The notes: generated from the sequence alone by a model not told the origin. Shown: positions 1-12,330, counted from the first letter of the stretch. The stretch is 64,000 bases of DNA from Hetaerina americana (GCA_022747635.1 JAKTNV010000003.1:52454857-52518856), one strand, 5' to 3'. Numbers and translations: made by a program.

Positions 1-272
1 TGCTACGAGTATATATTAATGCTAAAAATAAAGGTATAGACACATTTAAAAATAAGGCAGTGCTTAGAAGAGTGGAGGAAAAGAGTAGCCTTTGGAGTGC
101 ACTTAAAAGAAGAAGATATTTGATTGGATATTTCCTAAGGAGAAATAGTTCATTGAAGATCATAGCGGAACGGCTGGAAGAATTCATAGTTAAGCTCAAG
201 GAAGCTACGAGACGTAGGCGATGGAAAATATTGGTACAAGGAGCCATGGTAGAATGGCAGAAAACAGGATAG
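1..272 (+). pseudogene. 3' end of a decayed non-LTR retrotransposon ORF
   Basis: The frame running to the stop near 270 has the pattern typical of the extreme C-terminus of insect endonuclease/reverse-transcriptase ORFs: LRRVEEKSSLWSALKRRR, then LIGYFLRRNSSLK, then basic residues. In intact relatives this region lies after the RT domain and reads like 'VLRRV..E..LW..L..RRD.LIGH.LRH'. The basic RGRPR-type segment expected next is scrambled, and the frame ends soon after. The element runs off the left edge of the window, so the RT domain would lie upstream. It belongs to the same broad class as the fragment at 43.7-44.7 kb. It is non-functional here and probably intronic to the minus-strand CCN gene. 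The assignment is from remembered family patterns, not from a search. Confidence 0.6.
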
Positions 273-1924
273 GTTAGAGAGCTGCTACAAGCCAATCGTC
301 AGATTGATAGGTCGTGATTATGAAATATGAAGAGAATAAAGAAGATAATTTTCCATTATTAGGAATCCACAGCTGGACTCGTTTTAAGTCGTAATAATGT
401 TGAAATGGAGATGGAGTTGAAGAACGTGGAACAAGGAAATGGGACGCAATTTTTCTAAGATAAGAAGACATTTGAAAAGGACGGAGGAAAAGGAATTGAA
501 TAGTTGGAGTGACTGCCGGTGGGAATATAGAACCGCCTGAGCAGGTGCGAAAGGTTCACGACACACATCTGGGAGAGATGAAGAGAGGTAAAGAGGTTAA
601 GACAGACAGTTGAAAATTTGGCAAATATAGTCGAACGCCGGGAAGACGGGGATACAATTGAAGGTAATGAACTTAAAACAGAAAGAGGTCAAAGAAGTTT
701 CGGGGGATTTGAAAGTAACTCGGGCGTCTATAGGGAAATAGCAAAAAAAGATGAATAAAAAAAATATTGGTATAATTTTACATGAGAAAAAGAGAATAAT
801 GAAACAGCAAAACACCCCCAAAGTTTTTGTGTTAGAGCTATTCATATGCTTACCGGTGTTCAGTGGAAATTCCCAAAATATCAACTAATTCATTCAATTT
901 TTTTTAACAATTTTAAGGAATTTTTTTTCAATACAAATATTGTTTTTCGTAATCGTCATCTCTATCACGCTCAAACAAATCAGTTTCTGAGCCGCCAATC
1001 GAAAAAGATAAATTAGATCACAAATTAGGTATACATTTATTCATTATTTTCAGATTTTAATTCCAAGCGGACAGCGGATAAAACTCTATACTTATTATAT
1101 ACCCGATTTTCGAGAAATACTCAATGCTACAGGTTTGTTACGTGAACAGAGAGTACTGCCAAATATATTTGCATTGCACTCACCTTGTCTTCTAGCGCAA
1201 AAATGAGTCCTTGTATATTGAAACCCTCTTCTCAAGAATGAAAAGAAGTAACGGAAATGTTGATTGTTTTTTAAATTAAACTCTTTTGTATATTCGTAAG
1301 CAATTCCAAAGCAGTGAAAGAGTTGAATATATGGACTAGTAAAGTGAATTTTATTTTATAGTACTTAACAGTATTTAGCTTGATACTTGTAATAACTAAT
1401 TCGGTTCTTTTCAATTGATTACTAAAAGGGCGTTAACTATGAAAATCATGCAGATGATCAATTAAATATTGGAAGACACCCAAATTTTAAATCCAGTTTT
1501 ATCGTGAAGTTATATACGTAATACTGTTCATACTGAAATAGGTTAGGTGCTTTTAATGGTATAATTGATTGTAAGAGAAGAAAACTGTTTTGCACTAATT
1601 CAAAAATGAATCGATATCGCAGAACAACTAACTGAAAGATTAAATATATATTTTTCGCTGCAGTGTAAATTCATATAAGTATCCAGTTGGGATAGGTTCG
1701 TGGGTAATTTTGGCAAGCTGCCAAGAAATACGGCGTAACGAGACGTAAAGACGGCTGTGAAAACTCAAAGGGTGAAAGGGAATTCGCGTGGGGAAATGGT
1801 TTTAGAATGGAGAAGGAATTCTTGGGAATTTGATCCGACGGGAAAGAAAAGGTATTTTTCTATCTCGTAGATAAATGCGCTTCAAAAGTTTCAATTGGGA
1901 GTTCATCGTCAGCGTTTCCAGTAA
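273..1924. other. AT-rich non-coding stretch, nothing recognised
   Basis: AT-rich sequence with short frames only. I see no conserved coding signal, RNA gene or transposon end. It probably lies in a CCN intron or beyond that gene. Confidence 0.5.
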
Positions 1925-2290
1925 CCAAGCATTCGGTGGATGGGGCGGGATGAGAAGTGAACGCGGCCGGCCGGTTGCTCCATCAGTCTAGGACGCTTGG
2001 TGGACCCCCTAATAGCCCCGTCCATTCGTGCGAAGGCGTGGGAGATTCCCGGAAAGGGAAACGGGGTCCGCATATTCTCTCTGGGAGAGGAAGAAGAGTG
2101 GGTGGGTGCGAGGGCGGGGTGGAAATATGGCCAGTGGATTTAGTGGCCTTTCAGTTGGGCTTTTGCCGTCACATAAACCGCTCGCGGAATAAGCGTGAAA
2201 TCAAAGGCGGAGAAGTATCCCGTGAAAGGGAAATACTGAGAGAAAATCTCGGGGCCCCGGGCATATATTAAGGGAGGGTTTCCGACGACT
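1925..2290. other. GC-rich, CpG-containing block
   Basis: About 350 bp that is much richer in G and C, and in CpG, than its flanks (for example the run of GGCCGGCCGG around 1963-1972). A 104-codon frame crosses it, but its composition (G/R-rich) follows the base bias and has no domain pattern. It could be a small regulatory or unmethylated island inside an intron. No specific motif supports that. Confidence 0.35.
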
Positions 2291-4533
2291 TCAATTACTT
2301 AACGGTGCCCAAGCATTCATTTTTCCTGCTTTTAAATTATCGAGACGCCAAGCGTACTTTAGTTTGTGTGAATTTATAATGAAGGAGTAAGAATATGGAT
2401 TCAGTCAAATTTTGCTAAACAAGGACAATTGGTATCATGATGAAGCACCCATTTTATCCTACATAATAGAACCACATTTTTTCTACATAATCATTCAAAA
2501 TTATAGGAGCTACTTATTTATCCCTTCCAATTTTTTTTGTAATGAAGCCATATTTTGAACTTACTTAATAAAACCACTTAAAGTTGGTGAAGTTTTTTCG
2601 GTCGGTTTGAAATAAGCATGTAGATAAAAATACTTTTAATTAAGTATGAATCAGTATTAAAATTATGGGAAAAGTGATCGTGAAATTAAATCAATTCAAC
2701 GACTCAGTACACAATTACGATCGAAATTCGATGTCACCGAGGGAACCGTATACTTCCTTTATAAATTTTTCGATAGCATCGTCCAAAGTTCAATGCATCC
2801 TAGTAAAATAACTTGCCAATATCATGCGACTATAATTTTTTGTTTATTATTAGTTCATAATCAGAAAGATAGAAAATTTAGTGTGGGTGCTATGTGCACT
2901 ACTCAAGGAAAATCATAAAAATGTGGCCCTAAATCTTTGAAACAAAGGGATTTGCTAATACCATACATGCTCCGTTTTCTGTAAAATTAGTGGCAAAAGG
3001 AAATATCTTGGACTAAAATGTAAGTGGTTCTCGCAATATTTTTAATATTTAGCATAGCATTTAATTTCCATCTGGAATTAAATATAATATAAAAATACCG
3101 TACCTTAAAATAGAAAGAATTAATAACAATCTCATTTTTATGAGCTTATTTACAGCTTCCATAGTTGAATTAGGTAGTCTGAGACATGCACAGGCTACGG
3201 ATAAGTCGCCTTTCACTCTAATCCACTTCTATTATTTTCTGCAATATATTCATTAATTTTACTCAATTTTCTCAATTGAACACCTTATAGAAATCAATAT
3301 TCGAACAAATACATCCTGATTTTATTCTATCATCCTTTCCATTAGTTATCTCATTTCTACTTTGACATTGCGATGCTACTCTCCTTGCTGATCCCAAATA
3401 CGCCGCCCCCTAAGTAATTTTTGTCCTCCTCCATATCCCTTTAATAAATATTATGAACTTATCATTCTATAGTTATCACAAATGACCGCCTTTCCATTTT
3501 TTTTAATCGAAGCTAACCCAGATGGAACGAAATCTTTCAGTCCAGTTCCTTCGTTATAATTGCTATGATTTTACTCTTTAAAATGCTTCCCTTCACATTT
3601 TCATCAACTCCTAGGTAGTTCTAGGGAATGTAATACATAGCTTCACGGCCTTATTTTATTTCAATTTCCTTAATTGTCTTTTTTCCGTAGTATATCTGGA
3701 CCTAAGCTATCCTCACCTGCATCATATTCTCTTTCTGTTTCTAAGCTTTCTGATGTCATCATAATCCCTCTTTGTATTATTTCCATCGTTTTATGGAACA
3801 ATAATTAAAATGGTTTTTTCGATTACTTTCTCCGTAGTGCTTATAATGTAATACCATCACTCAAATTGCCTAGTGTCAGATGCCTTTGCAGCCGCCTTTT
3901 TGAAGTACAGTCACTGCGCAAACTACCTTCGTCAGGCTCCTACCCGTGGAACCGCCAACACAGCTTTAGGGATCATCAGAACACACAAGCCCTTTCACCA
4001 CGTCAAGGTAGTAGTGTACGGGGAGGGGAGTTGGCGATAAAATAGAAATGCTGCATTGCATTCAAGTTTCTGAATTTCATTATTTAATTTGAAGACGAAT
4101 AAACTTAGATAAAAATAAATGGTTATTATTTTATATTAATGATTTACAAAGTTTCTTGCCAAAAAGCGCAAGTCTAGCAATGAAATTTATGTCGGTCTAA
4201 AGATCTCCGTTGAGTGATATATCCTTACTACTTTCCCCACTAAAGGATTATTATCAGTTTACTTCAAAAAATAATCATGTACGCATGATACTATGCTTAG
4301 TCTAATGAAACCAAACGTTTAGACCAACTACGACATGAACTTGTAATGAGATCATTAACGAAGGACAAATTATCGTTTCCATAATGGTGTGGATCGTTGG
4401 AAATTTCTGTCACTTTTTATGAAAGCCCACTTAGGGCAAAATGATTTTGAATTTTTTCACAAATATGTTCCTGAACCCATTTTCTTTCTTCAGTTTCCAT
4501 ATTTATCACATGATACGATAATTATATATATAC

Positions 4534-4536
<3 letters not shown>
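2291..4536. other. AT-rich stretch with one unassigned moderate-GC block
   Basis: Mostly featureless AT-rich DNA. Positions 3880-4035 are more GC-balanced and have the look of an old interspersed repeat, but I cannot assign a family. No coding signal is visible. Confidence 0.35.

Positions 4537-4599
<63 letters not shown>
4537..4599. repeat. (TA)n microsatellite
   Basis: An uninterrupted run of about 31 TA units. No Penelope-like tail is visible on either side, unlike most of the other long (TA)n tracts here. Confidence 0.95.
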
Positions 4600-4602
<3 letters not shown>

Positions 4603-4969
4603 ATATCTCAGGAAAACTATGAATTCGGCATCGCTCACACAATCAACTTTCGAGAAACAATCCACACCAATATCGATTGCTTCACGTCTCAGATGATAAG
4701 GAAGTGGATGGCAGAAGCTCATATGAGGGACTTCTTAGTTTTCTGGAGCGGAAGAAATAAAGTTACGTGCCTTTTGTGTTCATTGGGCACAAAGGAACAG
4801 AAATTCAATATTTCCTCGCAGTCGTTTCGTGTATGTAACGAAGTTTCCTCTAAAGTATTTACAAGCACCAGGAGGAGAAGGGGTTAGGGGCCCCCGCACA
4901 CAAAACATCGAAAAAAAGCACAAGCACTCTCCAACTTGCAGCGAAGGATCCATTCTCCTTCTTTCCAAT

Positions 4970-5770
4970 TTGCTACGTCGTCCCTTTTACGACCCGCGTA
5001 ATTTTCCCCCCCTTTTCATTCGATATCGTGGCTCTCCGCCTCCAATATTGCCGGTGCTTATTCCTATTCCATCAGCCCATGCCCACCCCTCGATCGTTTC
5101 CCCATCCCCGTATCTTCTTGCCCTGTGAATGCTCGCTTGATCTCTTTCTCCCCTCCCACCACAAGCACACCATTAGAGTCCACCTCCTCCCCCCTCCCCG
5201 CCCAATACCGCCCCGTCGCCGATTCCTCTTGCCTTCTCGTGTTGCCCACCAACCCTCCGAATTCACCCCAATTCTTCTCAACTTTACCTCACTGTATCCT
5301 TCTCTTCGCTCTTCCTCTCTCTTCTTCACAAACGATATCTTCCATCGGCGGCGCCCTCCCCGTGATCCGTCCTCCAATTCTTTCTCCCATCCAGTAGTCA
5401 CACTCCCTCCCCTTTAACGTCATCAGGGTCGAATATCTCCTCTTCCCTGTTCCGCACCCTTCGTCCCCCGCCTTCCGCCGCAGCGGCGTTCTTTCTTCAC
5501 CTCCCCATCGCTCATCTCCTCAATCTCTCCCCAACCCCAACTATCCGTCACCCCATTTCTTTCCTCCGGCCCAAAACACTTCGCCCTCTTCTTCTCCCGT
5601 CGTTCCCCGGTCTCTCCTTCCCTCCCACGCCCCCACCTCGTCGCCCTCCCGCCGCACCCTCTGAAAAAATCTCCTCTCCCCCCGCGGTCTCGCTATTTAT
5701 CGCCGTCTTCCATTCATGCCTCTAGTCCCTCGTTAGCTCTCCCCTCTCCTTCACCCTTGCTCCGCCTGCG
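4970..5770. other. Pyrimidine-rich GC island
   Basis: About 800 bp in which the plus strand is dominated by C and T with scattered CpG. Overlapping frames of 60-130 codons occur on both strands, but they consist of P/S/L/R runs or their G/E/R complements and reflect composition only. No repeat unit or domain is visible. This is the first of a series of similar strand-asymmetric islands in the window. Confidence 0.6.
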
Positions 5771-6627
5771 TCTCCCACACGGCCGCTCGTGTCCGAGGCA
5801 TTATGCTCCCGAGTGGCAGTAATGTGGATGCCCCAAGGGTTGGTCGGGGGAGGTGGGCGAGTGGGGTGTCGGACGCTTCGTGTGTCGGATGATCTACTGC
5901 CGCTAGCTCAGTGGTTGATGAGGCGTGCGAGAAAAAATTATTTTTCACTTCGCGCCACGTTTACTCGGCTGTACATTTTTATCTTGAGCGTGTGAAAGTT
6001 GGGGGTATCAATTTCAATGGTCCCGGAAGGGATTTTTCAAAGGTATTTGAGCTTTTTAATGGAGGATGACGCCAATTAATGTATTGATTACTATGCCATC
6101 CATACGAGGTGTTCAAAAATCTTTGAAAAATTTTTAGAAACTTGACACAAAATCTGTTTGAATCCCTCTATTTTTAAGGATTGTTATTTCATTATACTTT
6201 TCAACTTATGGTGATAAATACCAAAAAAGGGTATAAAGTGTAAACCCTTATATTTAGTTGGTTTATTTCTAGATATGTTGTAAAAACCTAAGCACAGAAA
6301 AAACACAGTGAACAAACTTATGCTTTATCTCTTTTAGCATGTTATTTTGCAATTAATATTGAATCAAAGGTATTGCATTAGTACATTTTTTCTTTAAATG
6401 CTAACTTTCGTGATTAATCCATAATATGTACAATTTAAAAAGCAAGAAAAAATATTAGATGCTTTCATATCTTCGAAAACGTAGTTAATATCCTTACTGT
6501 CAATATCGACAATATTTCAATCATAGGGGACTTGGGCGGACCAATTAAATCAAATTCCCATGCACATTTAATTTTATGGAACAATATACACCCACGCACA
6601 CAACACACAGAAACATAAATGCATACC

Positions 6628-6633
<6 letters not shown>
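5771..6633. other. Intergenic/intronic sequence; weak tRNA box A-like motif
   Basis: The sequence TAGCTCAGTGG at about 5903 matches a pol III box A, but no box B follows at the right distance, so no tRNA or SINE is called. The remainder is AT-rich with no recognised feature. Confidence 0.3.

Positions 6634-6684
<51 letters not shown>
6634..6684. repeat. (TA)n at the 3' end of a Penelope-like tail
   Basis: About 25 uninterrupted TA units directly joined to the minus-strand PLE-B tail that starts at 6685. Confidence 0.95.
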
Positions 6685-6686
<2 letters not shown>

Positions 6687-7122
6687 TTTCGTAGACGTAA
6701 CACGGAAGTGCCGAATAGTACAATACACAGTAACACACAATATAGAAACACAAAAAAAGAGAAGAACACTCACACGTTATTTCTTGATATTTCGACGGAA
6801 ACAATCCGTCTTCCTCTGAAGATATAGAAGTAATGACTGCTGGAGTTGTTGAGGTGAGGGGTGCGAGAGAAAGGGAAGGGGGCCAGGAGAAGGGGAGAAC
6901 GGGAGGCGAAGGAGGGGTGAGGGTGGGCTTCCACAAAGTAACAATTTTAGGCCACTCCCATCAGTGAACGACATTGAGGCCCGGATGCTGATAGGCCATA
7001 CAGATGTAAATGAATGCCATTTCAAGTGTTTTTAATTGTATAGGGTTATCGGATGTGGGAAGGGAGGCCAGGACGGAAACATTGTAGCACAGGTTGAAAG
7101 GGGTATTATGATGGGAAGCATA
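6685..7122 (-). mobile_element. 5'-truncated Penelope-like element, family B (3' end)
   Basis: The minus frame from about 7122 to the stop at 6961 encodes the last ~53 residues of a Penelope-like endonuclease ORF (YASHHNTPFNLCYNVSVLAS, then LKTLEMAFIY, then HPGLNVVH). This aligns with the end of the full PLE-A protein at 19.7 kb (HASEHNTPFDKCYSVSIIAS, LKTLEQSFIWL, WPGINIRH). The 3' UTR runs to 6685 and then enters (TA)n. It contains a 6-bp hairpin (6794-6810) followed on the minus strand by GAAA. The same UTR, diverged, recurs at 58269-58420. The insertion is 5'-truncated and fused head-on to a Tc1-like transposase fragment, so a chimeric open frame crosses the junction near 7122. Confidence 0.85.
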
Positions 7123-8060
7123 TACATGAGATGAGAGAGATGCGACATTAGTGTGCCTCGTCTTATTGGTAATTCTTTCGACTACACTCCAAACATAATA
7201 GCCGAAGGGGATCAAGGCTATTCGGGGGCCAGAGCATCATTGACCAGAACATGTCAATGCTATCTGAGAGCAAATTTTGGACTAAATGACTCGTAGGCGC
7301 TGGTACACCGTCCTCTTGAAAGACATATTGCCTCCTCGAGACCGCAATTACCATCTACGGTTTCACGATATTCATCAACATTTGAAGATGGACTTCTTTT
7401 TTGATAGTTTGTCCCCTTTCAAAGAAATGTGGTGGCATGATATCACCCTCGCTGGATACAACACCTAGGACGTGAACACTAGCCGGAAATTTTGTCCGTG
7501 CAACAACCGGGACGTCCTCGTGGTCGTGGGTGAGCCAGTGATCATATCTTCGGGTGAACTTCACGTCAACGATGTAAATTGTTTCATCAGAAAAGAATCT
7601 GATTCGCCCCGTAGCTTAATTTTGTAGAGAACACAATAGTAGGTTGCAGCAAGCTATCCGCTTTGTTCTAGCAGCCTCAGGCAGCATGTGTCGCCACTTT
7701 ATTGTGTACGACTTGTATCTTAGGTTCTCCTCTGCCATTTAATGCATTTTTCGCTCACTAACATTCAATTCTGAAGCCAATTTCCGCAGCAATCGCCCCA
7801 GGTCTTCTGAAATTAGCGCCTCAGCCATCTCGACGACTGCCGCAGTTCGTGATATGGGTTTCCTCGCATGACGTTTCCTCGCCTGGTAAGCGAAACCTCC
7901 CCCAGACCTCTCCGAAGCATTATACTTAGCCGCAATATCATAAACAGTTGATCTGGGGTACTAGAAGAATCAAAATATTTCACTGGGCGAACGCCCAGCA
8001 GTAAAACTTTCGATTATAGCGCCTCTTCGATTGTACTCTGCACTTTCACGTAAATATGTA
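7122..8060 (-). pseudogene. Tc1/mariner-superfamily transposase fragment
   Basis: Reading the minus strand from about 8050 downward gives, with frame breaks and stops, an N-terminus (ESAEYNRRGAIIESF), a helix-turn-helix region (PRSTVYDIAAKYNASERS), a catalytic-core start (GRIRFFSDETIYIVD), then TKFPASVHVLGVVSSEGD, QEDGVPAPTS and WPPNSLDPL, and finally YYVWSVVERITNK. These are the DDE/D core landmarks of an IS630-Tc1-mariner transposase: SDE, Q-DG.PA.TS and PPNS.DLNPLDYYVW in intact relatives. At least one in-frame stop follows SERKMH, another lies before ATGRIRF, and one or more frameshifts occur. The C-terminus is missing, cut at the PLE-B junction (about 7122). The upstream end is cut at the PLE-A junction (about 8060). 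No terminal inverted repeats remain, so it is immobile. Confidence 0.85.
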
Positions 8061-8483
8061 AAATGTGATGCTTGATAAATGCTATACTGTGTCCATCTTA
8101 GCATCCCTCACACCCTCTGATCCTCCACTGAAACTCAAGACATTAGAGCAATCCTTTATCTGGCTCTTGGAGTCCTGGAGTTGGCCAGGAATCAATATTA
8201 GACATTAATTACCCTGCTCCAAACATATTTTCATCCCACCTCCACCATCATCACCTTCGATATTTTCCCCACCCTTCTAACGCTGCCCCTCCAAACCCTT
8301 CCCTTCCGAATTCTCTCCCCACCTTCCCCTTCCATCCATCGCTCCAGCCCTCGTATTTCCTTCAGTTCTATCCCTCTCTTCCTTGATGAAGGTGGCTACG
8401 ACCACCGAAAATTCGAAAGTTAGCGAGTCTCTTTTTTGTGTGTTTCTGTGTTTTTGTCTCTGTCCACTAGTGCTAAGTGTTAT

Positions 8484-8489
<6 letters not shown>
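8060..8489 (+). mobile_element. 5'-truncated Penelope-like element, family A (3' end)
   Basis: Plus-strand codons from about 8069 to the stop near 8208 encode the final ~45 residues of the PLE-A protein (LDKCYTVSILASLTPSD, LKTLEQSFIWLLESW, WPGINIRH). The 3' UTR that follows is clearly the same as that of the complete PLE-A copy at 19428-22864 but carries many substitutions, so this is an older insertion. It ends in AAGTGTTATACATTTT and runs straight into (TA)n at 8490. A hairpin with GGTGG/CCACC arms (8391-8406) followed by GAAA lies in the UTR. Confidence 0.9.
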
Positions 8490-8566
<77 letters not shown>

Positions 8567-8650
8567 ATATACATATATATATATGTGTGTGTGTGTGTGT
8601 GAGTGTATATATACATAGACTGTGTGCGTGTATATATATATACACACACG
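8490..8650. repeat. (TA)n followed by TG/TA compound microsatellite
   Basis: A pure (TA)n run covers about 8490-8563. It is followed by mixed TA, TG and ACAC units to about 8650. It abuts the 3' end of the plus-strand PLE-A tail. Confidence 0.9.
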
Positions 8651-9879
8651 CATGCATATCCGCCCGCACTGACTATAACCTTCATATGGCAGAAAGGTTC
8701 GTGCGTTCTAATGACCCCTAGAGCTAAACCTGCGGGAAAGCGATGAATTCTGATAAGATCACCCATGTCAGATATGCCAAATGAAAGGTAGTATGCGTAG
8801 CGTATTCTCATCGAAGCGATTGCAAAGGTATATGACCACATTGGGGATGCTAATTGAATGATGGAACCATGTTAAAAAAAACTCTGTTGAGGAAGCCAAC
8901 AAGAATATACCAATTATTATCTCATGAAGCAATAAGGGACTGGAATATTAAAAGAGCCCTGGTAACTACGGGACTCGTCTCAATGGGCCACAGTTTATGC
9001 CCAGCACAGGAGAATTGTATATGTGGTGGTCACTTTTGTTTTAACCCAGAGCTAAAATATTATAGGTTTCATTGTTATAAGACATTTTTTTGTTTGAAGC
9101 AGTTTCTTATCTTTAGTGTTCCTTATCCGTTATCTCTCTGTACCTTTTCTTATTAACGGATACAAATATTTTTAGAAATCGATTATAACCCAAAGCTGAA
9201 CGCTTTTGAAATATATGAAGTGGATAACTTAGTGCACAATTAAAAGCTTATGAGAAAACGGAGCCAGATAAAGGATTTACAAGCGGGGTAAGGAATTTCT
9301 CCGAGAAGCGTTTCCCATACATTGAGTCATATATGCACTTAATTTCAAGACGAACCCTTGCCTGCATTCCCTGCTAACCGAGGCAAATCGTAGGGAATTA
9401 GTGAATCACACCAACCCACGTCCACGAACCAAGATTTCTCTAGTCGAATGAGACATTAGGTTGCATTCCCTAAGCTACGTAAAATCCAATCCAAGCGTGA
9501 TTTCGCTAACCTCAGCAACGGGAGATGCAAATTTTCATTTCACCTGCTCCTAATTCCAGAAACGACATTACAAAGTGACAATGTGTGATGAATGGAGTCG
9601 ATTTTCATAGCCCGAAGCTTATGTAAAGCTTCTTAGATGTTATTTTACGATAATTTCGCATTCTGGAGCGTGGAGAAGGGGAGTAAGGAGTGAGCACGTC
9701 TGTGTGGGTGAATCCGTTGGAGTGTTGGAAAGGTAGGAAGGAAGAGAGAGGGAAGCGACAAAGGTGTCGACTACGGAGCATGCGAAGGCGGCAGCGAAGT
9801 AAGGGAAAGGCAGGTATTTCCAGATAAGATGGGCGGTTGCCTTAATGGCCAGAAATTTTAGAGGAGTGCACCAAAATTG
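8651..9879. other. Non-coding stretch, nothing recognised
   Basis: Mixed-composition sequence. A 100-codon plus frame at 8854-9156 shows no family pattern and includes an AT-rich, phenylalanine-rich end, so I do not call it a gene. Confidence 0.4.
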
Positions 9880-11040
9880 CTAAAATCCTCCCAGTCCCCC
9901 TTCAACCCACATTTGCCCCTGCCCGCCATCACCTCCTCTTTCGCTCCGTCCTGCCACCTCAAACTCCAGTCCCACTTATATTGATCGCGTAGTCTCTAGT
10001 ATGTGAGGTGAATGGAGTCATAAAAATAGCCGAGGGTTGTTTGAGGGGGCGGGGACGAAGGACTTGCGGTGAGTGGAGAGTATGTGGGGAGGGTTGGGCT
10101 GGTTTGGGGGGTGGGGGTAGGGATCGGTGGAAGGAAAAGGAATCTGGGAATATGGCCTGTTTCTCGCCCCTTTCCCGACATCCACCAAATGCTTTTTTTT
10201 CCTCCCCATGCACCCCCCGCCTCCGACGGGTCAAATCCTATCTCTAGCACCCCCCACCTCATTTTGGTCACGAAAATCGACCCCTTCTACCCTTCCTCCG
10301 ACTTCCCCCACCCTACCCTCCAACCTTCCTTCAAACCCTTTCCCCGCCATAATCTCACTCCCGCATGCGTATTTCGTTGAGAACACCTCCCCTTCGCTCT
10401 TTCTCTTTGCTTACGTACGCCTACCGTCGTCCTCTCCCTCTGCAGTCTCTCTCCCTCTCTCTCTCGCCCCATTTTCTCCACTACTCACCAAACCCATCTC
10501 TTTACAAATGATCTCATCTCGAAGCGGGTCAGATGCTATTTTTTTTCCAACACACTCGCGAAAAAACTTATCTTTCGTCCGCCCATCCCTCCTTCCGCAT
10601 CGCCCCCGCCCTTTCCAATCCTACCGCCTCCTTCTTCGCTAACTTCCTCCATCCCACACACACTCTCTCTCTCCCCTCCCTCACTTTCCCTTCGCCTGAT
10701 GCCGTCCCAACATTCCCTTCCGCGTGGCTTCCCACGTGCGAGTTCCACCCGTACCGCACCTTTTGGCGAGGGCGAGGCCCGGGGAGGAGAGGAGGGACGG
10801 ATGTGACCAAGGGACCGAGGAGGTGATGGGTTTGGGATTGTCGCGTCTTTCGCCTTTCGTGGAAGAGATTGCTTTCGCATGGGGGATGGGTTGGGTAAGG
10901 GTATGGGGATTGCTTTCCTCCTCGCTGCGCCCCATAAAGCTTAACAAGAGGAGTGAGTTGTTTAGGATGCGGAAGAGGGTAGGAGGGAGAGGAGGCTCTC
11001 GGGAAGGTGGGCTTTGGGGTGGGGAGTGTGTTAGGAATTC
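9880..11040. other. Strand-asymmetric GC island with polarity switches
   Basis: The plus strand is C/T-rich at about 9880-9960 and 10190-10740, but G/A-rich at 10030-10150 and 10750-11030. Frames up to 171 codons occur on both strands purely because stops are depleted. There is no conserved motif and no recognisable tandem unit. Confidence 0.6.
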
Positions 11041-11640
11041 CCATCGGTCTTTACGTTGTCTACTTCTGTTTCTGTCGATGTAAATCCGGAAGCGAGTAAA
11101 TATTACGATTTGGACATTAAATTCTTAAGGGAATCGTCAACCAAGGCGAGGCATTTCGTTTAACAGTACCGCCCGTGTTTTTAATGGTTTTAGTTAACAA
11201 GTCGCAAACCCAAATGGAAGCAGTTACGGAGCTGAAGACTCGAAAAGTTTGATATCCCTTCCTTCCAAGTAATATACTAAGTTTTTGAATTTATTATAAG
11301 AATATTCCATTCAAGTTTATCGCACTAGAAGACCAAAAATTAGCATCACGTAAGTTAAGACCATGAAATATCTAAAACTATTCATTTTCCTATATTTATT
11401 ATGCAAAAGGTTAATCCATAGGAAAACTCTTTTGGAAAATCTTCTTTGAAATTATATTGCATTGATTGACGGACTTACACCCTTTCTTGAAATAAGGTCT
11501 CACTAAATGCTACTGAGATGATTTGAATAAATGTCGATTGAAATGGTCAACTCTAAGCCGTGTTTTTTTAGCTAAACAACGTTTTTTCCTGACTTTTTTT
11601 ATTTTGGCAGGAAAAATTATTGCCACCTGTAATCATTATT

Positions 11641-12330
11641 AGGATCCACGAGATCTCGCTATAATTGACTGGTCACAGATTGATCCCCGAGGGACGGTCG
11701 GCGAAATCGGTCTCCGACAGGACGTACCTCCAGGTAATGTAAAGTGACTTATCCATTATTATTCTCATATACAAATCAATGGACGTTGGATCGGTGAACA
11801 GAAGATCGTTTCCATTCCTCGTAGTAGATAAGGTGGGTGTGTTATCCACATACCGGTTGGGAATTACATTCCGTTTTTAATTCACCCGTCAAGGTCAATA
11901 GACCTCGGAGAGCGGCACCACCTTCAGCGTAATAGATTAGGTGTTCATAAGCAAATTGTTCACCGAGTGTGATCCCGTGTATGGGGCACACAACCGTAAA
12001 GTATCATCGGTATGAACCGTGATGTGCAACTTGAAAACCGCTAAGTCGCAGACTGAAGCGAAGCCCCCCTTCGTCCTTTACGTCTAGTTCACCCGACTGC
12101 GGTATACGTGGTTGATCTAGAGCTTTGGCAGGCGGAAGATCCAGCTGGTCCAGGAGAGGTAACCTGTCCCCTTGGGGATATCAAGGCGTCTCAGGCGTGG
12201 CATCACCAAAATGGCAGAATAGAGGCGGAGCACCGACGTCGGGGTTAAGCTTGAAAGTTTTCGGTATCAATGAGGACTCAGCGATATAGTTAATATGCCC
12301 ATGGGGACGTAGCACACTTCTATCGCGTTA
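11641..12330. other. GC-balanced block, probable transposon relic
   Basis: This block differs in texture from the AT-rich flanks: balanced base composition, many CpG, and phrases such as CTCAGGCGTGGCATCACC near 12190 that resemble 5' regions of insect non-LTR retrotransposons. No intact frame is present and I cannot place a family. It is called as a repeat relic from texture and vague similarity only. Confidence 0.3.

Noticed and set aside
4389..4622. Open frames made of alternating I and Y residues here and at 6.6, 8.5, 19.4, 22.9, 46.5, 56.6, 57.7 and 58.2-58.9 kb
   Set aside because: They are translations of (TA)n microsatellites, not genes.
5028..5417. 129-codon P/R/S-rich frame, with similar long frames at 10127-10642, 15416-15811, 18796-19266, 35758-36297, 39271-39750 and 41915-42484
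   Set aside because: They lie in strand-asymmetric GC islands where stop codons are depleted. Frames overlap on both strands and no domain pattern is present.
5900..5935. tRNA gene candidate from a box A match
   Set aside because: No box B and no cloverleaf pairing downstream.
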